Below, one piece after another: positions 15,648 to 24,599 of a DNA stretch of 64,000 nucleotides (within the stretch, counting starts at the first letter, position 1; every line of letters starts with the position of its first letter). The stretch is from the NCBI GenBank assembly GCA_026387915.1, contig JAPLKS010000018.1:204941-268940 (forward strand). The letters are read 5' to 3'. The notes below the pieces were generated by a model, which ran no database searches, had not been told where the DNA came from, and was given only the letters and a program-made list of their open reading frames with translations. The stretch is from Gemmatimonadota bacterium (GTDB lineage: Bacteria > Gemmatimonadota > Gemmatimonadetes > Gemmatimonadales > Gemmatimonadaceae). The position numbers and the translations under genes are program-made.

Positions 15648-18600
15648 CTACGCCGTCACATGGTCGAGCACCTCCCGCACTTTCGTCACGAGCGCGTCGA
15701 CGGTGAAGGGCTTGCCAATAAAGGCCGATGGGTTGCCGCCGATCTCCGTGATGCCCTCGATCCCCGCCGCATAGCCTGACATAAACAGGACCTTGAGTTG
15801 CGGTTGTCGGGCCAAAAGAGTCGTCGCGAGTGCGCGGCCATTCATCTGCGGCATCACGACGTCCGTGATGAGGAGAGCAATCGTATTGCCGGACGCCTGC
15901 GCGAGTTTCAGCGCCTCGGCCGGTCCGCTCGCTTGGAGAACCGTGTAGCCATGTTCTTTGAGCATCGTCGCGGTAAGGTGCAGAACCATCGCTTCGTCCT
16001 CCACGAGCAGAATCGTCTCGTGACCGCCGGCTGCTTCCACCGCCGGTATGCCCGCTGCCGGCGTTCCGCGTGCGGCCGTGACAAGTCGTGGAAAGTAGAG
16101 TTCAAAGGTGGCACCGCGCCCCAGTTCGGTCTCCACGCTAATAAACCCGTGGTTCTGCTGCACCGCGCCATACACGGTGGAAAGACCGAGACCGGTCCCT
16201 TCACCCACGGCTTTGGTCGTGAAGAACGGCTCGAAGAGGTGCGACTTCACCTCAGGCGTCATACCACAGCCGCTGTCACGAACCGTGAGGCGTACGTACT
16301 CGCCCGGACCAGCCTCCGGGGTTTTAACGGCATACGACGCGTCGACCACAATATTGTCTGTGGCAATCGTCAGCGTTCCCGTCGTCTTGATCGCGTCGCG
16401 CGCATTCACGCACAGGTTCGCGAGGATTTGGTCAAGCTGCGACGGATCCATCATGATGTGCCACGACGCCGGTGCTGGATTCCAGTCGAGCCGAATGTTC
16501 TCGCCAATCAACCGACGCAGCATTTTCAGTGCTTCGCCGATGCTGGCGTTGACATCCAAAGGCTGAGGGGTGACGACCTCCTTGCGGGCAAAGGCGAGTA
16601 GTTGCCGTGTCAAGTTTGCTGATCGCTTCGCCGCCTGTTCGATTTCGAGGAGATGCACGCGGAGCGGCTGCCGCTCGTCCACTTGACGCAGCGCGAGTTC
16701 GGCGCGACCGAGGATCACACTGAGCATGTTATTGAAGTCGTGGGCAATCCCACCCGCCAACCGCCCCACCGACTCCATTTTGTGGCTCTGGCGGTACTGT
16801 GCTTCGAGAAGTTTTCGTTGGCTGATATCCTGCTTGACCGCCACAAAATGGGTCGTGACGCCGCTCTGGTTTTTGAGCGGAGTGATTGTCATCTCTTCCG
16901 TGTAGAGCGTGCCGTCCTTGCGACGGTTGACGATTTCGTCGGCCCAGACCGCGCCGCTGAGGATCGTCGCCCACATCCGCTTGTAGAAGGCCACATCGTG
17001 CGTGCCCGACTTGAGCAACTCGCCGGGGCGTTTGCCTATCGCCTCGCCCGCCATGTAGCCAGTCACGGTGGTAAAGGCGGCGTTCGTCCAGATCGTCACA
17101 CCCGTTGCATCGGTAATGAGAATGGCATTCGCCGCTGCTTCGAGGGCGCCCCCTTCGAGGCGCAGCTGTTCTTCGTCCCGCCGCTGTTGGGTGTAATCCT
17201 TGTGCGTCCCAATCACGCGCACGGCTTTTCCATTGGCGTCCCGGCTGAGCACCGTGCCCCGATCGAGAATCCAAAGCCAGCTGCCGTCCTTACATCGCAC
17301 GCGATGTTCGTTGCGGTAGTTCGGTTCCGAGCCATCGAGGAGCGCTGCCACATCGGCCCTCACGCGCGGCGCATCGTCAGGATGCAGTCGACCCTCCCAC
17401 TCGCTGAGACTGTTGCCAATCTCATCCTCGGCGTAACCCAGCATCGCCTTCCAGCGTGCGCTAAAGAACACGGTCCCGGCAGGCACGTTCCAATCCCACA
17501 GGCCATCGCCGGCGCCTTCGATGGCAAACTTCCAACGGAACTCGCTCTCGCGCAGCGCCTCGTCCGCCTCGCGGTGTGCCGTGATGTCGTCAATCATGCA
17601 CAAGTGCCGCGGGTGTTCAGGGTCACCACCGCTGAGTGGTGCGATCGTCATGCTGATCCAGACGCACGAGCCGTCGGGGCGAATGTAGCGTTTGCTCATG
17701 GAGAATCCGGACGTCATGCCGCCGCTCATCGCGGACATGTGGTTCTGATCCTCGGCGACGTCGTCCGGATGCGTGATGCGCATCCAGTCCATGCCGCGGA
17801 GCTCCGCGCTCGTGCGACCCGCGATCTGGGCGTAGCGAACGTTCACATCGATGAATCGTCCAGTTAACGAATCAATCACCGCCACGCCAAGGGGAGATTG
17901 CTCGAAAATGACACGGAACCGCGCTTCGCTGAGGCGCAGGTCATTTTCGCTGCGCTTCCGTTCGGAAATATCGCGGATCATGCCGGTAAAGAAGATCCCA
18001 TCGGCGGTGCGCCATTGCGCAAGCGACAACTCTACCGCTATCTCATCTCCGGTTTTGGTGAGCGCGGTCACTTCGACGGATCGGCCGATGACATGCGTGG
18101 CGCCGCCCGAGGCGACGCGTTCCATTCCCGCGTTATGCGCGTCGCGGTGCTGCGCTGGCATGACCACCGTGAGCGGGCGGCCGATCATCTCCGCCGCCGT
18201 ATAGCCAAACAGGCGCTCAGCCGCGGCGTTCCAGCTGATGACGTTGCCCGCCGCATCTGCGGTAATAATGCTGTCGTACGCCGACTCGGTGACCGCGCGC
18301 GCACGATCGTGACTCACCCGTAGCGCGGCATCCGCCACTCGGCGCGCCTGCCGATCAACCGCGTCGCGCAACTCGCGTTGCACCGCAGGCACCAGGCGCG
18401 TGAGATTGTCCTTCATCAGGTAGTCGTGCGCGCCCGCTTTCATAGCGGAAACCGCGACATCTTCGCCGATCGTCCCCGATATGAGAATGAACGGCACATC
18501 GTCGCCGCTCGCGTGCAGAACATCGAGCGCTTCCATGCCGGTAAACGTGGGCATCCGGAAGTCTGAGATTACGAGATCCCACGGCCCACGCGCGAGCGCG

Positions 18601-18731
18601 GCCCGCATCGCATCGGCGGTCTCCACGCGCTCCGTGGTGACGTCGTAGCCACCGGCGCGAAGCGCGCGCAAGATGAGACGCGCGTCATTCTCCGAGTCTT
18701 CAACGGCGAGGAGGCGTAACGGAATCGTCAT
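15648..18731 (-). CDS. Hybrid sensor histidine kinase (REC-PAS4-HisKA-HATPase-REC)
   Basis: A 1027-residue soluble hybrid kinase with no membrane segment. Order: receiver domain (1-125; VEDSENDA, VISDFRMP), four PAS/PAC domains (about 145-260, 275-390, 395-515 and 530-645; for example WNAAAERLFGYTAAEMIG), HisKA with phosphoacceptor His in GGIAHDFNNMLSVILGRAEL (about 665), HATPase_c (NLCVNARDAI, GCGMTPEV, EGTGLGLSTVYG), and a C-terminal receiver (VEDEAMVLH, LLITDVVMPQMNG, IGKPF). The first receiver suggests it takes phosphate or a signal from the small response regulator encoded just upstream, whose stop overlaps its ATG (ATGA). Output is likely via the C-terminal receiver; no DNA-binding domain is present. 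Confidence 0.93.
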   Translation of the reverse strand: MTIPLRLLAVEDSENDARLILRALRAGGYDVTTERVETADAMRAALARGPWDLVISDFRMPTFTGMEALDVLHASGDDVPFILISGTIGEDVAVSAMKAGAHDYLMKDNLTRLVPAVQRELRDAVDRQARRVADAALRVSHDRARAVTESAYDSIITADAAGNVISWNAAAERLFGYTAAEMIGRPLTVVMPAQHRDAHNAGMERVASGGATHVIGRSVEVTALTKTGDEIAVELSLAQWRTADGIFFTGMIRDISERKRSENDLRLSEARFRVIFEQSPLGVAVIDSLTGRFIDVNVRYAQIAGRTSAELRGMDWMRITHPDDVAEDQNHMSAMSGGMTSGFSMSKRYIRPDGSCVWISMTIAPLSGGDPEHPRHLCMIDDITAHREADEALRESEFRWKFAIEGAGDGLWDWNVPAGTVFFSARWKAMLGYAEDEIGNSLSEWEGRLHPDDAPRVRADVAALLDGSEPNYRNEHRVRCKDGSWLWILDRGTVLSRDANGKAVRVIGTHKDYTQQRRDEEQLRLEGGALEAAANAILITDATGVTIWTNAAFTTVTGYMAGEAIGKRPGELLKSGTHDVAFYKRMWATILSGAVWADEIVNRRKDGTLYTEEMTITPLKNQSGVTTHFVAVKQDISQRKLLEAQYRQSHKMESVGRLAGGIAHDFNNMLSVILGRAELALRQVDERQPLRVHLLEIEQAAKRSANLTRQLLAFARKEVVTPQPLDVNASIGEALKMLRRLIGENIRLDWNPAPASWHIMMDPSQLDQILANLCVNARDAIKTTGTLTIATDNIVVDASYAVKTPEAGPGEYVRLTVRDSGCGMTPEVKSHLFEPFFTTKAVGEGTGLGLSTVYGAVQQNHGFISVETELGRGATFELYFPRLVTAARGTPAAGIPAVEAAGGHETILLVEDEAMVLHLTATMLKEHGYTVLQASGPAEALKLAQASGNTIALLITDVVMPQMNGRALATTLLARQPQLKVLFMSGYAAGIEGITEIGGNPSAFIGKPFTVDALVTKVREVLDHVTA

Positions 18732-19177
18732 ACGTCGTGCGACGTTCTCGGCGGCGCTTGGTTCAGGAGCAACCAGTAGAGCCCCAGTTCTCGAGCGGCT
18801 TCCATAAACTGATCGAAGTCCACCGGCTTGCGAACGTAGCTATTGGCACCGAGCGCGTAGCCCTGCATCATATCCTGCTCCTCGCTCGAGGAGGTGAGGA
18901 TGACGACGGGCTGCAGCGCCGTGCGGGGGTCGTGGCGAATCCGGCGAAGTACCTCGAGTCCGTCGAACTTTGGCAGTTTGAGGTCGAGAAAGATGACGGC
19001 CGGCTGGTCCGCCACATCGCGGCCGGCGTAGGCGCCCGTGCCGAAGACGTACTCCAATGCCTCAGCCCCGTCGTGTGCAACCACGATGTCATTGCTAAGG
19101 TTCTGATCCTTGAACGCGCGCAGCGTCAGCTTCACATCGTCGGGATTGTCCTCCACGAGCAAAATCTTACCGTGCAT
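18728..19177 (-). CDS. Single-domain response regulator (Rcp1-like)
   Basis: A 149-residue stand-alone receiver, similar in form to Rcp1-type regulators that pair with phytochrome-like kinases. Acidic pocket VEDNPDD, phospho-acceptor Asp at about residue 65 in VIFLDLKLPK, Thr/Ser in ILTSSSEE, and Lys in YVRKPVDF. The C-terminal helix extends to a short tail. I chose the ATG with GGAG six bases upstream; a GTG 14 codons earlier would overlap the kinase gene by eight bases and add a Pro-rich stretch encoded by a run of nine cytosines. It sits between two kinases in one operon and probably transfers phosphate between them. Confidence 0.92.
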   Translation of the reverse strand: MHGKILLVEDNPDDVKLTLRAFKDQNLSNDIVVAHDGAEALEYVFGTGAYAGRDVADQPAVIFLDLKLPKFDGLEVLRRIRHDPRTALQPVVILTSSSEEQDMMQGYALGANSYVRKPVDFDQFMEAARELGLYWLLLNQAPPRTSHDV

Positions 19178-19211
19178 AGCTCCATCCGGTCGGGGGGGGG
19201 CGTTCAGGCGT

Positions 19212-21683
19212 TCAGGCACTCAGGGTGAAAGAGAAGGTCGCGCCGTCGTCCACGGTACCATGCGCCCACACGCGGCCGCCATGGCGATGAATGATGCGCC
19301 GCACCGTGGCCAGTCCGATTCCGGTGCCGGGAAAATCGGTGCCACTGTGCAGACGTTGAAATGCGTCAAAGAGCTTGCCGGCATGCGCCTCGTTGAAGCC
19401 CGCGCCATTGTCGCGCACGAAATAATTCGTCAAGTCGTCCTGCTGCACCGAGCCGAACTCAATACGTGCATGCGCACGCCGGCCGGTGAATTTCCAGGCG
19501 TTGCCAAGCAGGTTGTCGAGGACAGCGCGGAGCAACGTCGGATCACCGTCGGCGACGAGGCCATCGGTAATGACGAACTCCACCGCCCGCGACGGATCCG
19601 TTTGCGTCAGCGCCTCGGCAACGTCACGGGCCACCGCACTCAGGTCTACTCGCTCGCGCCGCAGTTCGGCACGACTAATCCGCGAGAGCTTGAGCATGTC
19701 ATCAATGAGCTTCGCCATGTGTTGCGCGGCCGCGCGAATGCGATTGAGACTGTCGCGGCCCTCGTCATCGAGCTTCGCCTGGTAATCCTCCAGCACGATG
19801 CGGCTGAAGCCGTCGATACTCCGCAGAGGGGCGCGCAGGTCGTGCGAGACAGAGTAGCTGAACGCCTCCATCTCCTTGTTCGCGGCCTCGAGCGCGGCGG
19901 TTCGCGCGATCACCCGTTGTTCGAGGCTCTCTTTCTCCACCTGGAGCGCGTCCGCCGATGCCGCCTCTCCCTGAAGGTATCGGACATGTTGCTGTTGCCA
20001 GAGAATCGCGACGCCGGCACCGGCGCCGAGCAACAACGCCCCCATCAAGACCACCACTTGAATGAAGATGGAGGACAACGGTGCAAGCGCCTCGGCCTCG
20101 TCCATGCGAGCCACCAGCGCCCACGGTGAATCGGGCACGGAACGCACGGCCGCGAGGACCGCGACGCCACGGTAGTCAATGCCCGCCACAACCCCCTCGC
20201 GCCCGAGCGCAGCCTGCACCGCCGGCATGTTGATTTGGCTCAGCGGCGCGCGGAACTCGAGCGCGGTGTTCTTTTGAAATCGGAGTTCATTCAGAAACAC
20301 CACTTCATTGCCTTCGCGACGGACGACGAGGGTCTCGGCCGTCCGGCTTGGGCTCGGCCATCGCTTGATGAACGGATAGAGATAGTACGTGGGATCGATG
20401 CGCAGGACGATGACGCCAAACGAACGATGGCGAACCCCCTCGTCGAGAATGGGAATCAGCAGCGCCAGCCGCACGGCATTGTCGTAGTCACTACGGTAAA
20501 AATCCTGGAGGGCCACCTGTCCAGACCCGTACGCTTCCATCGCGTGCTTCACGACGGTGGAAGCGGCATTCGGCAATTTGTCGGGCCACGACAATCGTGT
20601 GACGCCGGCGGAGTCGAGCAAACGGATGTGGTCATACCGATAGTGCGTGCCGTATTTCCCGAGCCACATCATTAGTTCGCGCCGCGCGCCGGCCTCATCT
20701 GGCCCGTGGAAGAGGCGCTGCACGAGGGCAGAGATCGCGGGGTTTTTATAAAGAATATTCGCGTCCCCGATCCGCTCTTTGCGCCATTGTTGCAGCTCAC
20801 CGACTTTCAACTCCGCGACGGCGGATAACTGCTGTTCCACCTCGCGCTGGAAACGACTGACATAGCTCCGGTAGTACGCGATCCCCGTGGCAATGATTCC
20901 GACCACCAGAAGCACGAACACGAAAAGCAGCCGAGCTCGGCCACGGTCGAGTGGGTGTTCCTCGTGGTCTTCCGCCACGGTCGATTCTGGTGAGCCGAAT
21001 TGCACCGCGACCCGCAGGAGTGCGAGGCCGAGCACCGCGAACAGCGCCGCCGTGTGCACCGCCATCTTTGTTAGGCCGCCCCAGCCTTCTGTCCGGAGCG
21101 CGGGCGCAAAATACGAGAACAGTTCGCTTAGCGCGATCATCGAGATCAACGAGCCGGCTATCAGGGCGGCAGCGCGTGTTTTGGCAGAGGGCAGCGAACG
21201 CTGGGCGATCGACACTCCGACGGCGAGGAGCGCAAAGCAGATCGCCGCATCCGGCGACATGCGCCCCGGATGCGAGGTGGCAACGGCGCCTAATGACTCG
21301 GCGAAGAGCAGTTGATCAATGCCGGCATTCCAATCGAACGCGTACTCGGCAAGCGAAAGCAGTCCGATCGCACCGCTGAGCCAAGTGAAAAGCCGAGCCG
21401 TGTGGATGCGAGCGGTGATGAGTCGCGAGCCACGCGTGGAGGGGGCCGGACGAAAGATCAGCAACCCAAGTCCGGCGAGCACGAATGCGAGCGCCGTGTT
21501 CGCCTTCATGGATACCCAGCCCGGGTACACACTTTTCAATGCGTTGTTTTTGAGCGCCCAGCCAACGAGCACCGTGCTACCGACGAGAATGGCTGACGCG
21601 CTGACTATGCGCGCGACCCAGTCGAGAGCCGGCCCCACCCACGGCTCCCCAACGCGGCGTACGGGTGACCGTTCACGTTCCAC
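19212..21683 (-). CDS. Membrane sensor histidine kinase with periplasmic sensor and phytochrome-type HK core
   Basis: An 823-residue membrane kinase. The first 220 residues hold about six hydrophobic helices (such as [22 protein letters not shown]), a membrane sensor module; a further helix at about 255-275 leads into a periplasmic region (about 280-545) with cache-like features ([40 protein letters not shown]), then a last helix near 550. A coiled coil precedes HisKA, with the His in [19 protein letters not shown], and HATPase motifs [36 protein letters not shown]. This HK core is the type often paired with small Rcp1-like receivers, and such a gene follows. The GTG start has GGAGAAGG upstream. 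The ligand is unknown. Confidence 0.9.
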   Translation of the reverse strand: MERERSPVRRVGEPWVGPALDWVARIVSASAILVGSTVLVGWALKNNALKSVYPGWVSMKANTALAFVLAGLGLLIFRPAPSTRGSRLITARIHTARLFTWLSGAIGLLSLAEYAFDWNAGIDQLLFAESLGAVATSHPGRMSPDAAICFALLAVGVSIAQRSLPSAKTRAAALIAGSLISMIALSELFSYFAPALRTEGWGGLTKMAVHTAALFAVLGLALLRVAVQFGSPESTVAEDHEEHPLDRGRARLLFVFVLLVVGIIATGIAYYRSYVSRFQREVEQQLSAVAELKVGELQQWRKERIGDANILYKNPAISALVQRLFHGPDEAGARRELMMWLGKYGTHYRYDHIRLLDSAGVTRLSWPDKLPNAASTVVKHAMEAYGSGQVALQDFYRSDYDNAVRLALLIPILDEGVRHRSFGVIVLRIDPTYYLYPFIKRWPSPSRTAETLVVRREGNEVVFLNELRFQKNTALEFRAPLSQINMPAVQAALGREGVVAGIDYRGVAVLAAVRSVPDSPWALVARMDEAEALAPLSSIFIQVVVLMGALLLGAGAGVAILWQQQHVRYLQGEAASADALQVEKESLEQRVIARTAALEAANKEMEAFSYSVSHDLRAPLRSIDGFSRIVLEDYQAKLDDEGRDSLNRIRAAAQHMAKLIDDMLKLSRISRAELRRERVDLSAVARDVAEALTQTDPSRAVEFVITDGLVADGDPTLLRAVLDNLLGNAWKFTGRRAHARIEFGSVQQDDLTNYFVRDNGAGFNEAHAGKLFDAFQRLHSGTDFPGTGIGLATVRRIIHRHGGRVWAHGTVDDGATFSFTLSA

Positions 21684-21897
21684 GGCCTTCTCCGGTTGAT
21701 CGGCGCCACCGCCGATCGCTACACGACTCTCACATCTTCACGATTGCGACCGAGCCGTGTTCTACTTGTGAACCTATAGTGGCGTTTGCCGCGCGCTAGT
21801 ACAGGGAAAATCACATCGCGTCGCTCCGATAACCATCGAAATAGTGCTGTCCTAAAAAGGGTCGTCTAGAGGGAATGAAGCGGTGTAAAGAAACGAA

Positions 21898-21924
21898 CGG
21901 CCTCAGGGATATTCCATGAGGCCG
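21898..21924 (-). terminator. Probable terminator of the BI-1 family gene
   Basis: CGGCCTCA and TGAGGCCG form a perfect 8-bp stem with an 11-base loop. On the minus strand it is followed by the T-rich GTTCGTTTCTTTA, about 95 bases after the BI-1 stop codon. Confidence 0.6.
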
Positions 21925-21927
21925 CCG

Positions 21928-21969
21928 GTAGTTCGTAGTTCGTAGTTCGTACTTCGTACTTCGTAGTTC
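21928..21969. repeat. Heptamer tandem repeat (GTAGTTC)6
   Basis: Six consecutive seven-base units: four GTAGTTC and two GTACTTC. It lies directly beside a hairpin in an intergenic region. Confidence 0.95.
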
Positions 21970-22017
21970 GTCGTCAACGGAAAACCGAAAACGGTCGGCC
22001 GTCAACGGTCGTTGTCG

Positions 22018-22704
22018 TTACCCGCGCCGCCTCCCTCCCCCCAGCAACGACAACACAAACAAAAACATATTCAACAAATCCAAGTAGATCGTGATGGCTG
22101 CCGGCACATAATCATCCGGCCCAAACGTGTTGCGAATGCGCCACGTGTCAAACAGCAGCAGTCCGCTCATCAACATCACGCCCACTGCGGCAAGCCAGAG
22201 CGAGGCTGTTTCGTTGTGGAAGAACATGTTGAGCAGCATCGTGCCGAGCATCACCCAGAGTCCCACGGTGAGGAACCCGCCCCACGCGCTGAAGTCGCGA
22301 CGGCTGAACCAGGCATATGCGGTGAGCACCGTGAACGCACTCAACGTGAGTGCGCCCGCTTGCCCAACCACGCCGGGCTGCATCTTGTCGTAGTAGTAAA
22401 TCATCGGCGCAATGAACACGCCTTCGATGGCCGTGAACATCAACACCAGCGCGAGGCGCTGTGGCGTGGCAAGCCGCGTGGACTGCGCAAGCATCAGCGG
22501 CGCGAACGTCAGAATCATCATGATGAACGGATGCGCAGCCGACGCTTCGAGAATCGACTGATTGTTGAGCGCAAACCACACGCCTCCAATCGTGACCACC
22601 ACACTCGTGAGTACCAGCGAGTAGGTGCGACGCACGAGCGTCGCGCGTTCCTCGCCCGTGCGAACGAGCGTCTGTTCCGGCATAGCGAACCGTGAGTAAC
22701 CCAT
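22018..22704 (-). CDS. Bax inhibitor-1 / YccA family membrane protein
   Basis: A 228-residue BI-1 (TMBIM) family protein with seven predicted membrane helices. Family sequence includes RRTYSLVLTSVVVTIGGVWFAL, the central AIEGVFIAPMIYYYDK (the YxG-like pore stretch), LTAYAWFSRRDFSAWGGFL, GLLLFDTWRIRNTFGPDDYVPAAITIYLDLLNMFLFVL, where the paired aspartates DT...DD are the likely pH/calcium sensor residues known from BsYetJ. These proteins act as calcium/proton leak channels or, as YccA, interact with FtsH; which applies here is unknown. A perfect TATAAT lies about 37 bases upstream on the coding strand. It appears monocistronic. Confidence 0.93.
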   Translation of the reverse strand: MGYSRFAMPEQTLVRTGEERATLVRRTYSLVLTSVVVTIGGVWFALNNQSILEASAAHPFIMMILTFAPLMLAQSTRLATPQRLALVLMFTAIEGVFIAPMIYYYDKMQPGVVGQAGALTLSAFTVLTAYAWFSRRDFSAWGGFLTVGLWVMLGTMLLNMFFHNETASLWLAAVGVMLMSGLLLFDTWRIRNTFGPDDYVPAAITIYLDLLNMFLFVLSLLGGGRRRG

Positions 22705-22751
22705 CGAGCTCTTACTCCCTGTAATGGAAGGACAATATGAATTATAAACGA

Positions 22752-22778
22752 GCGGCCCGGAATTGGGTTCCGGACCGC
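22752..22778 (-). terminator. Terminator after the first DUF4097 gene
   Basis: GCGG-C-CCGGAA and TTCCGG-A-CCGC form a stem with one mismatch and a five-base loop. On the minus strand it is followed by CTCGTTTATAATT. It lies 24 bases after the DUF4097 stop, and its downstream T-tract overlaps the BI-1 -10 element. Confidence 0.75.
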
Positions 22779-22802
22779 CGTAACTGACGTAGTGCCAACG
22801 AC

Positions 22803-23651
22803 CTACGGATTGGCCATTGGGGTGCCGTCGGCGTTCAGGCGGCGCAGGGAAGCTGAGCCGGTGAGTGCCTTTACCGTGATCGTGCGTCCGCCTTTTCCTA
22901 GCGTTCCCGTCTGGCTTTTGGCATTGGCGTCCAGCGCCGCGCCAAAGTCGTTGGTCAGGCGACCATTCATCACCTTCAATGTGAAGTCGCCGTCGATAGT
23001 TGCCGGGACGTACGCAACGGCCGATCCACTGACCGTTTCGGCGCGCACCGTGCCGGTGTCGCCGAGGGTGGTCATGCGCACGTCCACGTTGCCGTTCACG
23101 GTGAGGGCGTCCACGGGGCCAACCGCGGTGGCTACCGTCACGTTACCGTTCACATTGATAACGTGCACCGGCGCCGTGGCCGTGATATTGATGTCGCCAT
23201 TTGCCGTAAAGGCATCCACGCGCACACGAGCCGGTACTTCCACGGTGATAATGGCGGTGGCATCAGTGCCACTATTGCCATTCCCCATCTTGAGAATGCC
23301 GGGGTTTTTCATCGTGTAGTTCTGATCGGTACACGCGCCTTTGCCCCAGATGACGCACACCGTCACTGAGTTCCCGGCAGACGCCACCTGAAACTGCAGG
23401 TCGCGTTTGGGATTGCCGCGGCGCCACCGCGCGCCGACCGTGACGTGCACGGCACTGTCGCGTGAGGGCTTCACTTCGATGGGTCCGTTGAGGCTGCGCA
23501 CGTGCACGGAGCCCGCTGCCGGCACGCTACCCGACCAACTGAAGACGTTCGGATCGTGCTGCTCCGCGCCCTGGGAGTGGCAGGCACCGAACAGCAGGAA
23601 GGCGGCGGGCATAGTCCAACGCAAGGTGCGAACGTTCGAGAGCAGCGTCAT
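22803..23651 (-). CDS. DUF4097-family exported beta-helix lipoprotein, paralogue 1
   Basis: A 282-residue exported protein. The N-terminal hydrophobic segment ends LLFGACHSQG, a lipobox-like sequence, so it is probably a lipoprotein. The body is DUF4097 repeat sequence with short rungs such as VHVRSLNGPIEV, VDAFTANGDINI, IINVNGNVTV-type and VRAETVSGSAVAY, expected to form a right-handed beta-solenoid. DUF4097 proteins are often located near sigma/anti-sigma genes and are inferred to be envelope stress-related; no enzymatic role is known. Start chosen by GGAGG ten bases upstream. An intrinsic terminator separates it from the upstream paralogue, so it may have its own promoter or depend on readthrough. 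Confidence 0.85.
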   Translation of the reverse strand: MTLLSNVRTLRWTMPAAFLLFGACHSQGAEQHDPNVFSWSGSVPAAGSVHVRSLNGPIEVKPSRDSAVHVTVGARWRRGNPKRDLQFQVASAGNSVTVCVIWGKGACTDQNYTMKNPGILKMGNGNSGTDATAIITVEVPARVRVDAFTANGDINITATAPVHVINVNGNVTVATAVGPVDALTVNGNVDVRMTTLGDTGTVRAETVSGSAVAYVPATIDGDFTLKVMNGRLTNDFGAALDANAKSQTGTLGKGGRTITVKALTGSASLRRLNADGTPMANP

Positions 23652-23681
23652 CGGGGGAACCTCCGTTGCCTCAACATACGA

Positions 23682-23713
23682 AAACCCCGCCGGAATGTTT
23701 CCCGGCGGGGTTT
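23682..23713 (-). terminator. Intrinsic terminator between DUF4097 paralogues
   Basis: AAACCCCGCCGG and CCGGCGGGGTTT form a perfect 12-bp stem with an eight-base loop, and the minus strand continues TTTTCG. It follows the second DUF4097 gene and precedes the first one's ribosome-binding site. Confidence 0.88.
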
Positions 23714-23787
23714 GTGGGGCAGTGGTGGCCGTGTCCTGCCGATCCTCGTGCGGGGCCCGCGGGGGCCCGCGCATGGCCCGTTCCGGG

Positions 23788-24597
23788 CTACGCTTTGCGA
23801 AGCCGGACGCTGCCGTTGACCGTGCTCAACTTCACCGTTGGACCGCCGGTGCCGAGCGTGCCACGCACGTGCCGGCGGCTAATGTCACCGCTGATCGTGA
23901 TCGGGAAGTCGCTGCTCACGCTGCCGTTGACGGTGCGCATATCAAGCGTCGCGTTCAAAGCCTCTGTGAGCTCCACGGTGACGGACCCATTGACCGTGCT
24001 GATCTCTGAGTGTTCGTGATCGAATAGGGCGGACCGCACGTTGATGCTGCCGTTGGTGGTTTTTGCGCTGACTGCGCCACCGCTGGAGCGGGCGGTAATG
24101 CCACCGTTCACCGTGTGGGCAATCACTTCGGAGGTCGCACCTTCAATGTTCAACGAGCCATTCACCGTGCTCGCGTTCATGCGCGCCCCGGCGGGGAGGC
24201 GGATGGTGAGCTCTACGCTTACGTCGTGGTTGCCCCAGTTCACCCAGTTGGTTCTGGACGAGTGGTAGCCGCGTTCATCACAGCTGTCGCCGTCACGAAA
24301 GAGGGCGCACACGAGCAAGTCGCCTTTGCCGGCGCCGGTCTGCACCACGGAGATCTTCACGTCCTCCGGATTGCCAAGCCGCCAGCGCTTGACCGCCGTG
24401 ACTTCCACTTTGTCGCCGGTGCCTGCTTCCACGCGGACGGCGCCATTGAGATTGCGCACATACACCCAGTGATCCTTCTGAATCTCACCGCTCCAGTGCC
24501 AAGGGGTTGCGGTTTCCTGCGATTGACCGAACGCGGGATAAAACACAGGGGCGCAGCCGGTGAGGGCCAGCGCGACGATAGGGAGGATTCGCCGCAT
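23788..24597 (-). CDS. DUF4097-family exported lipoprotein, paralogue 2
   Basis: A 269-residue protein with a signal peptide and lipobox (VALALTGCAPVF). After a segment very like paralogue 1 (WHWSGEIQKDHWVYVRNLNGAVRVEAG; KRWRLGNPEDVKISVV; CDERGYHSSRTNW), the solenoid rungs carry repeated TVNGS motifs: ASTVNGSLNI, AHTVNGGITA, AKTTNGSINV, ISTVNGSVTV, MRTVNGSVSS, LSTVNGSVRL. The ATG is two bases after the upstream paralogue's stop, and its AAGGAG lies within that gene's last codons, so translation is coupled. Probable periplasm-facing or outer-membrane lipoprotein; function unknown. Confidence 0.88.
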   Translation of the reverse strand: MRRILPIVALALTGCAPVFYPAFGQSQETATPWHWSGEIQKDHWVYVRNLNGAVRVEAGTGDKVEVTAVKRWRLGNPEDVKISVVQTGAGKGDLLVCALFRDGDSCDERGYHSSRTNWVNWGNHDVSVELTIRLPAGARMNASTVNGSLNIEGATSEVIAHTVNGGITARSSGGAVSAKTTNGSINVRSALFDHEHSEISTVNGSVTVELTEALNATLDMRTVNGSVSSDFPITISGDISRRHVRGTLGTGGPTVKLSTVNGSVRLRKA

Positions 24598-24599
24598 GA

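Larger units (their letters stand above)
21684..22017. other. Intergenic region with hairpin and heptamer repeats
   Basis: A stretch without a gene between the kinase start and the BI-1 stop. It holds an AT-richer segment with a probable promoter for the kinase operon, an inverted repeat at 21898-21924 and six tandem heptamers at 21928-21969. The short open frame over the repeats translates to low-complexity KYELRTTNYR-type sequence and is not coding. Confidence 0.7.

Noticed and set aside
16653..17867. A 404-codon plus-strand open frame inside the hybrid kinase.
   Set aside because: It is antisense to PAS and HisKA coding sequence and lacks any domain features.
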